Shown: positions 6,501 through 9,662 of the stretch, piece by piece
Layout: each line of letters begins with the position of its first letter
Numbering within the stretch: position 1 is the stretch's first letter
NCBI GenBank assembly: GCA_041656175.1
Contig: JBBAEA010000132.1
Span: 1 to 9,662 of the forward strand
DNA length: 9,662 bases
Reading direction: 5' to 3'
Source: JBBAEA01 sp041656175
Lineage (GTDB): Bacteria > Myxococcota_A > Bradymonadia > UBA4248
The notes under the pieces: model-generated
The model's input: the letters and a program-made list of their open reading frames with translations, nothing else
Told to the model about the DNA's origin: nothing
Database searches by the model: none
Position numbers and translations under genes: made by a program

Positions 6501-7963
6501 TCGCAGAGGTTTTGGCTACGCCCGAGTACGGTTTGTACTGCAAAAAGACTCGCTCTGGCACTATTAGTGGTCAGCCGCTGAGCATCGATAGCGCTAAAAC
6601 ACCAAACGAAACATCTGAGTTCTATCGTGATGCCTATTGTGATGGCGCCGACGTCGAAGATGGCATTGATTACTTCTACGTTCGCCAAGGCGAGGGTCGC
6701 AGCCGATATGTCCACTATGATCGCGCTGGTGGTTATGCCTACGAGATGTTTGAGCAAGAGAACGGTCACGTCTACACAACGTGGTACGCCATACTTGCGC
6801 TCTTTGATAACGAAGCTGACGTCATTGCACCAGGTGGTGACATCGGTACTTACACCTTCGGTCTCTACGACTTCTTTGATGAGCAAATCGCTCAACTCAG
6901 CAATGCGGTCTTAGCCGAGAATTACAATTACCACTCCCCTGTCCTTGTAACTAAGGACAAGGCTGGTAACGACATCACGGAAGCATGGGGTGGATCAGTC
7001 TATAGTTCTGGTTACTTAGCTTATCCCAAGGCTCTAACTCTTGGCGCTGGCAACTTCACTATTGACCCAGAGACTGGTGACTATGCAAATGCTAGCTTCT
7101 CTACGATAGGCAAAGTGCCGGGTGAACCCTGTGTCAACGATTTTGAATGTGTGCAAGGTATACCTGGTAAAACTAGAGGCCTATGTGCGTCCCTCTACGA
7201 GGACATGAAGGTAGATCGATGCTTCTTACTCGTTGACAAAAACTCTGGTGTGCCCTGTCCTGAGAGCACCGCATCGGTTAGTGTTAGTGCTAACGTTTGT
7301 GTGCCAAGCTTGTATGTGGGTGATGATATGGAAGCGAAGTTTGACGAATATGCTCAACTTGAGTGCTCAGCCACCAACATCGTTGGTAAATGTAGTGAGG
7401 TCGGTCAAGCCTGCGTTAACGGAACTTGTGTCGATACTACCATACCGCGTATCGAAACATCAACGTCCATCAGTCAAATGCAGTACCTAACGCTCTTTGG
7501 CATATTGTTAACAAACACTAGCATGGAATCATCGTTCTTTGATCAGCTCAGGGTCTACAAAGTCGGCTCTGGCGAGGGCACAGCCCCAGGACCTGGCTAC
7601 AAGATGATCACGGCCGCTAACCCCTTCACGGGCGAGGTCTATGCGGCAAACGTCATTGATCAGGAATTCTGCGCTAATAAAGAGAACGCGCACGTTGTCA
7701 ACTGTAGAGAAGAAGGCAGATTCTTACATACCAATGGCGGTGGTTTGCTTATTCAGCGTTTGCAAAACGAGGTTGAAGCCTACCGAGCTGCGATGTTGGT
7801 CTTTGATGCAACCGAGGATGCGTATTACGAAAAAACTGCTAGCTACGATGATCTCATCAGAGATTACCGTAAGATGGCTATGGCCAAGTACAATGTCTTG
7901 GACGTTATCCGCACCATCAACTGGCTACGCGGCGTCAACAATGTCTTTGGAACCCTGTTCTAG
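3599..7963 (+). CDS. Large lipoprotein zinc metalloprotease of the met-zincin (PF16313-like) type
   Basis: A 1454-residue protein predicted to be lipid-anchored outside the inner membrane and to cleave proteins with one zinc ion. The signal peptide at 1-22 has an Arg/Lys n-region, a hydrophobic core and the lipobox LLWGC, with Cys23 as the lipidation site. Ala24 at +2 favours the outer membrane by the E. coli rule. Family-type segments precede the active site: EWNRAF near 355 and DPLTGE at 435-440. The metzincin zinc motif HEMGHSFGLRHN begins at 650 (H650, E651 as base, H654, H660). The Met-turn candidate is SIMDY with M718, followed by GKYDEAA. A charged helical stretch at about 481-536 lies between the DPLTGE segment and the zinc motif. 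The tail at 1178-1277 has ten Cys. Substrate is unknown. It is a single-gene unit with a candidate promoter upstream and a terminator downstream. Candidate repeat copies flank it. Fold and activity are well supported; function is inferred. Confidence 0.88.
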   Translation: MRRKWRVSALWSALMAIALLWGCAQDVGDIDRTQPNRLRKSDLEGTWWIGQKITDVPSTSSGYGGFEGLQMDLDKVILVAEEKYLVAYRSYPHLPGSDNTGLELQGPNSYETLYGDNYRGSILAMFPIESHFDVQRSYDAQTGEQSNVIEENSSDRPWHEREYVRVDWSGNPLINFEMLIYGISLRLGTHQTPEVDATTSPYFEYNSEGELQYFDAPGLYVAEPSIWSCIGGQMMQLWYGECGATQVRVVTSFMKDDGNRNYEPLQYSDQMMNRFGYFRSEHYTYDARGGIYNSGRILLANRHNIWKSAYKTNDETGKKELIPIENREVRTAPYYIRNMPSDPLIQAAAIKSVNEWNRAFKLAYKNTIASISNVAENANADFFVPCHIPVKEGDHEVCGPVGYSPREGDLRKNVLWIVDQRMDAGLLGYGPPANDPLTGETLSANAHVYLSAMGEVAGSLLEQIKFYNNDLDITGVQNNEYLIRRAERAKESLIDARKIADAAHRTKLGERSDTQRRQMEKREQKLTQLTKFDASAFDTRLAKISKAGLLDNSDNNVIYKHVAKLAGMSVDALPVDIIDEYSPAKNFSYKKRQYERAIKQKLTAERVMCFKEMMDDVRLAGYAQKYKGRVDYDTMWREMRADVFYSTSIHEMGHSFGLRHNFSGSYDSLNYFDKFWELRKDPTFTKKEKTLGDLYEFYAFTDKQLEENMLGNMYSSIMDYQGYTVENQGLGKYDEAAIAFAYSAGSSVVKLSATDCQKQGGKVNSAGQCLMHRDGFVQVFDKTLDQLGKAGQILNSPDTTQSSTHDDPISAGQPYLELIHYSTFMNSFPAFEDAFNRHWMRLDDYLAEKNGPNKAQRHVRVPYLFGTDDIAEKLASCKRFDHGADLFQQVKNTITNYREYYPFTEFARGRAYWSGYYDSVGRHARNFFTLSDLFQNWYIGDHRFAEKFEDEFIGDLQYASVYTIFNFFAEVLATPEYGLYCKKTRSGTISGQPLSIDSAKTPNETSEFYRDAYCDGADVEDGIDYFYVRQGEGRSRYVHYDRAGGYAYEMFEQENGHVYTTWYAILALFDNEADVIAPGGDIGTYTFGLYDFFDEQIAQLSNAVLAENYNYHSPVLVTKDKAGNDITEAWGGSVYSSGYLAYPKALTLGAGNFTIDPETGDYANASFSTIGKVPGEPCVNDFECVQGIPGKTRGLCASLYEDMKVDRCFLLVDKNSGVPCPESTASVSVSANVCVPSLYVGDDMEAKFDEYAQLECSATNIVGKCSEVGQACVNGTCVDTTIPRIETSTSISQMQYLTLFGILLTNTSMESSFFDQLRVYKVGSGEGTAPGPGYKMITAANPFTGEVYAANVIDQEFCANKENAHVVNCREEGRFLHTNGGGLLIQRLQNEVEAYRAAMLVFDATEDAYYEKTASYDDLIRDYRKMAMAKYNVLDVIRTINWLRGVNNVFGTLF

Positions 7964-7991
7964 GATGGAATAGTTAAAGACTATAGTTCAC

Positions 7992-8021
7992 GGGCTCGCG
8001 CTTTTGCGCGGGCCTTTTTTG
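7992..8021 (+). terminator. Intrinsic terminator of the protease gene
   Basis: GGCTCGCGC (7993-8001) pairs with GCGCGGGCC (8006-8014), nine bp with one T-G wobble, around a TTTT loop and followed by six Ts. It sits 29 bases after the stop codon and is a classic rho-independent terminator. Confidence 0.92.
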
Positions 8022-8058
8022 TAGTGCGCTTCTAAAACGTTGACTGTTTTCAAGGCTA

Positions 8059-8263
8059 TTTTTTTGCTGGGGGAAGTTTCCCCCTACGTGTCAACCCCGC
8101 GCTGTGCGCGGGTTTTCCACTACCCCCTCCGCGGGGACACCCCGCGACGCCCCGTCCAGTTTTTGGCGAAACAGGACTTTGCGGCTGCCCTGCGTAATGC
8201 CACCCGCAACGATATCAAGGCCTAGCCTAAAAAGCTGCCGAGTTATTGAGCTTAACGCCCATA
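8059..8263 (-). repeat. Candidate dispersed intergenic repeat, copy B (inverted)
   Basis: Read on the minus strand, this block begins TATGGGCG, TTAAGCTCAATAACT and GCTTT, and ends CGTAGGGGGAA, TTCCCCC and a T-to-A homopolymer run. The order and spacing match copy A at 3005-3193, but the interior does not align by eye. It sits between the protease terminator and the amidase promoter. Small open frames across it on both strands lack ribosome binding sites and look incidental. Confidence 0.35.
8069..8146. repeat. Cluster of three GC-rich hairpins
   Basis: Three tight stem-loops follow each other. GGGGGAA (8069-8075) pairs with TTCCCCC (8078-8084). CCCGCGC (8096-8102) pairs with GCGCGGG (8106-8112) around TGT and is followed by TTTT, so it could act as a backup terminator. 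CGCGGGG (8130-8136) pairs with CCCCGCG (8140-8146) around ACA. Local GC is far above the surrounding intergenic DNA. The spacing and stability suggest a structured repeat rather than coding sequence. Confidence 0.7.
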
Positions 8264-8347
8264 GCCAGTCTAAGTGGCAAGGGTTTTGATAGCTTTTTGT
8301 GTGTAGTTTATTTTTTAACAAATCTTCTCACAATCGACATAAAACGC

Positions 8348-8376
8348 TTGACTTGTGGTTTTTAAGCTGTTAAACT
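8348..8376 (+). promoter_or_regulatory. Strong sigma70-type promoter of the amidase gene
   Basis: TTGACT (8348-8353), an exact 17-base spacer and TAAACT (8371-8376) give a near-consensus promoter. Initiation near 8383 leaves a leader of about 70 nt before the ATG. Together with the terminator at 7992-8021, this makes the amidase an independent transcription unit. Confidence 0.7.
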
Positions 8377-8438
8377 AGACATTAGGAAAATGTGCTTGTT
8401 CTACGTGATGACCCGTTTTATAGGCACAGAAGTTTTAT

Positions 8439-8444
8439 AAGGAG
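8439..8444 (+). promoter_or_regulatory. Ribosome binding site of the amidase gene
   Basis: AAGGAG lies eight bases before ATG 8453. It is a strong, well-spaced site that supports the chosen start and therefore the absence of an N-terminal signal peptide. Confidence 0.85.
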
Positions 8445-8452
8445 AGAGTCGA

Positions 8453-9662
8453 ATGAGTACGGCAAAAAGTTCTTCCTTAGCAACGTCAAAAGTTGACTTT
8501 GGAACCAAGAGGAATAATCCAAGGAAGGGCGCTATTCGTAAAGTCACCATTCATCACATGGCTGGTAACATGGGTGCAGTTAACTGCGCTAACTTCCACA
8601 AGAATGGAAACAGGGATGCTAGCGCTAACTACTACATTGGCTCAGATGGGGCGATTTGCGCGGGTGTACCAGAGAACCGTCGAGCTTGGACCTCTAGCAA
8701 CGGCAACAATGACCACGCAGCGATCACTTTTGAGGTAGCTAACAACAGCGCTGCCCCTAACTGGACGGTGTCCAACAAAGCCTACGAGTCAACCATTAAA
8801 CTAGCTAGTGACATCTGTTCACGCTACGGCATCAACCCGCACTTTGATGGTACGGCGTCTGCTTCACTGACCACCCACGACATGTTTGCTAGTACTAACT
8901 GTCCTGGCCCCTACCTTAAAGGAAAGCTAAGAAGCGGCCAGATCGCCAAGGACATTAAAAACGGTAAAGCCAGTGTTGGCAACGACCCAGCCCCGCAAAC
9001 GCCTACCCCCATGAAGCCCGTAGCTGCGGGAACAAAGGCCACGGTAACTTGTGATTTGCTTAATGTACGCTCTGGCCCAGGAACGGGTCATTCCAAAATT
9101 GGTAGTTTGACCAAAGGAAAAGTCGTAGACGTCAAGGCTGAAGGCGGCGGCTGGCTCAACATTACTTACAACGGTAAAAGTGCATATATCTTCAAGCAAT
9201 ACACAAAGCTTGGTGGCTCTGCACCCAAAGCCCCCACAACTCCTAGCCCTAGCCCAGGTGCGGGTCAAAGCTACACCGTAAAAAGCGGCGATACCCTTGG
9301 AAGTATTGCAAGCAGATTCAAAGTGGCAGGTGGATACCAAGCGCTTGCTAAGTTTAACGGCATCTCAAATCCAAACCTCATCAGCGTAGGTCAAGTCATC
9401 AAGATTCCAGGCGGTGCATCGACTCCTGCGCCCGCGACTAGGACGGCCACCGTTACTTGCGACGTGCTTAATGTGCGCACTGGTCCAGGGACTAACCATT
9501 CTAAAATCGGTACCCTAAGGAAGGGTGCAAAGGTTAGTGTTAAGGGCGAAAGCAACGGTTGGCTAAATATTAGTTACAACGGCAAGAACGCCTTCGTCTC
9601 AAAGCAGTATACCTCGATTAGCAGCGGCAGCGCGCCGGAACCTAGCGCCGCGCCAAAGAAAA
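8453..9662 (+). CDS. Endolysin-like N-acetylmuramoyl-L-alanine amidase with SH3b-LysM-SH3b modules (3' end missing)
   Basis: The 403 visible codons run off the right edge with no stop. Residues about 14-170 form an Amidase_2/PGRP-type domain that cuts the lactyl-Ala bond of peptidoglycan. Zinc ligands are H34 (in TIHHMAG), H142 (in THDMFAST) and C150 (in NCPGPYL); the H-to-C spacing of eight matches T7 lysozyme H122/C130. Wall-binding modules follow: bacterial SH3 at 195-253, LysM at 273-319 (YTVKSGDTL start) and a second SH3 at 331-389. Pro/Ala/Ser-rich linkers separate them, and another begins at the edge. The N-terminus MSTAKSSSLATSK is not a signal peptide, as in many phage endolysins. 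The GTKRNNPR and ITIHHMAG-type segments recall Firmicutes phage amidases. No holin or other phage gene is visible, so it may be a domesticated lysin, an autolysin or a predatory or competitive enzyme. Enzyme class is secure; biological role is not. Confidence 0.93.
   Translation, partial: MSTAKSSSLATSKVDFGTKRNNPRKGAIRKVTIHHMAGNMGAVNCANFHKNGNRDASANYYIGSDGAICAGVPENRRAWTSSNGNNDHAAITFEVANNSAAPNWTVSNKAYESTIKLASDICSRYGINPHFDGTASASLTTHDMFASTNCPGPYLKGKLRSGQIAKDIKNGKASVGNDPAPQTPTPMKPVAAGTKATVTCDLLNVRSGPGTGHSKIGSLTKGKVVDVKAEGGGWLNITYNGKSAYIFKQYTKLGGSAPKAPTTPSPSPGAGQSYTVKSGDTLGSIASRFKVAGGYQALAKFNGISNPNLISVGQVIKIPGGASTPAPATRTATVTCDVLNVRTGPGTNHSKIGTLRKGAKVSVKGESNGWLNISYNGKNAFVSKQYTSISSGSAPEPSAAPKK
9038..9205 (+). 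repeat. SH3b module, repeat unit 1 in the amidase
   Basis: This encodes residues 196-251 of the amidase, starting ATVTCD and containing LNVRSGPGT. It aligns without gaps to unit 2, with 40 of 56 residues identical by hand count. Wall-recognition module. Confidence 0.88.
9446..9613 (+). repeat. SH3b module, repeat unit 2 in the amidase
   Basis: This encodes residues 332-387, starting ATVTCD and containing LNVRTGPGT. It lies 408 bp (136 codons) after unit 1, with a LysM module between. The same Pro/Ala linker style begins again at the window edge, so a further module may follow. Confidence 0.88.

Noticed and set aside
8040..8321. Several 61-76 codon open frames on both strands
   Set aside because: They lie across GC-rich hairpins and the candidate repeat; the open frames are a by-product of local GC-rich composition, with no supporting ribosome binding site.

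Overview
The window looks like chromosomal DNA of a Gram-negative-type bacterium, most likely a member of the former delta-proteobacteria such as Bradymonadota or Myxococcota. The reasons are a very large secreted lipoprotein with a met-zincin (PF16313-like) protease core and a Cys-rich tail, a double zinc-ribbon/double FHA protein, and moderate GC (mid-40s % by eye). The lineage is inference from protein style, not from a marker gene.

Layout. (1) Positions 1-396: a possible C-terminal tail of a rightward gene ending at 89, a small hairpin, then about 220 bp of very AT-rich DNA with no convincing gene. (2) Positions 397-2784, minus strand: a two-gene unit, a zinc-ribbon x2/FHA x2 protein followed after 27 bp by an RlmI-family rRNA cytosine methyltransferase. 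(3) Positions 2785-3598: a divergent intergenic region with a long imperfect palindrome inside a candidate dispersed repeat, a dyad element, a likely sigma70-type promoter and a stem-loop at the predicted 5' end of the next mRNA. (4) Positions 3599-7963: a 1454-residue lipoprotein zinc protease with a clear terminator. (5) Positions 7964-8452: terminator, a GC-rich hairpin cluster inside a second, inverted candidate copy of the repeat, and a strong promoter. (6) Positions 8453-9662: an endolysin-like N-acetylmuramoyl-L-alanine amidase with SH3b-LysM-SH3b wall-binding modules, cut by the window edge.

Two gene starts should be moved. The FHA gene most likely begins at GTG 2784, behind a perfect AAAGGAGG ribosome binding site. 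The lipoprotein begins at ATG 3599, which exposes a lipoprotein signal peptide.

Functional picture. The FHA protein suggests phosphothreonine signalling; its partner kinase is not in the window. The methyltransferase is translation housekeeping. The lipoprotein protease and the amidase are adjacent and co-oriented but have separate promoters, and both could act on envelopes or prey/host material. The amidase has a Firmicutes-phage endolysin style and lacks a signal peptide, so acquisition by horizontal transfer is plausible. No CRISPR array, tRNA, rRNA, integrase or insertion sequence was recognised. No complete new multi-gene system is evident; the least explained elements are the structured intergenic repeats flanking the protease gene.
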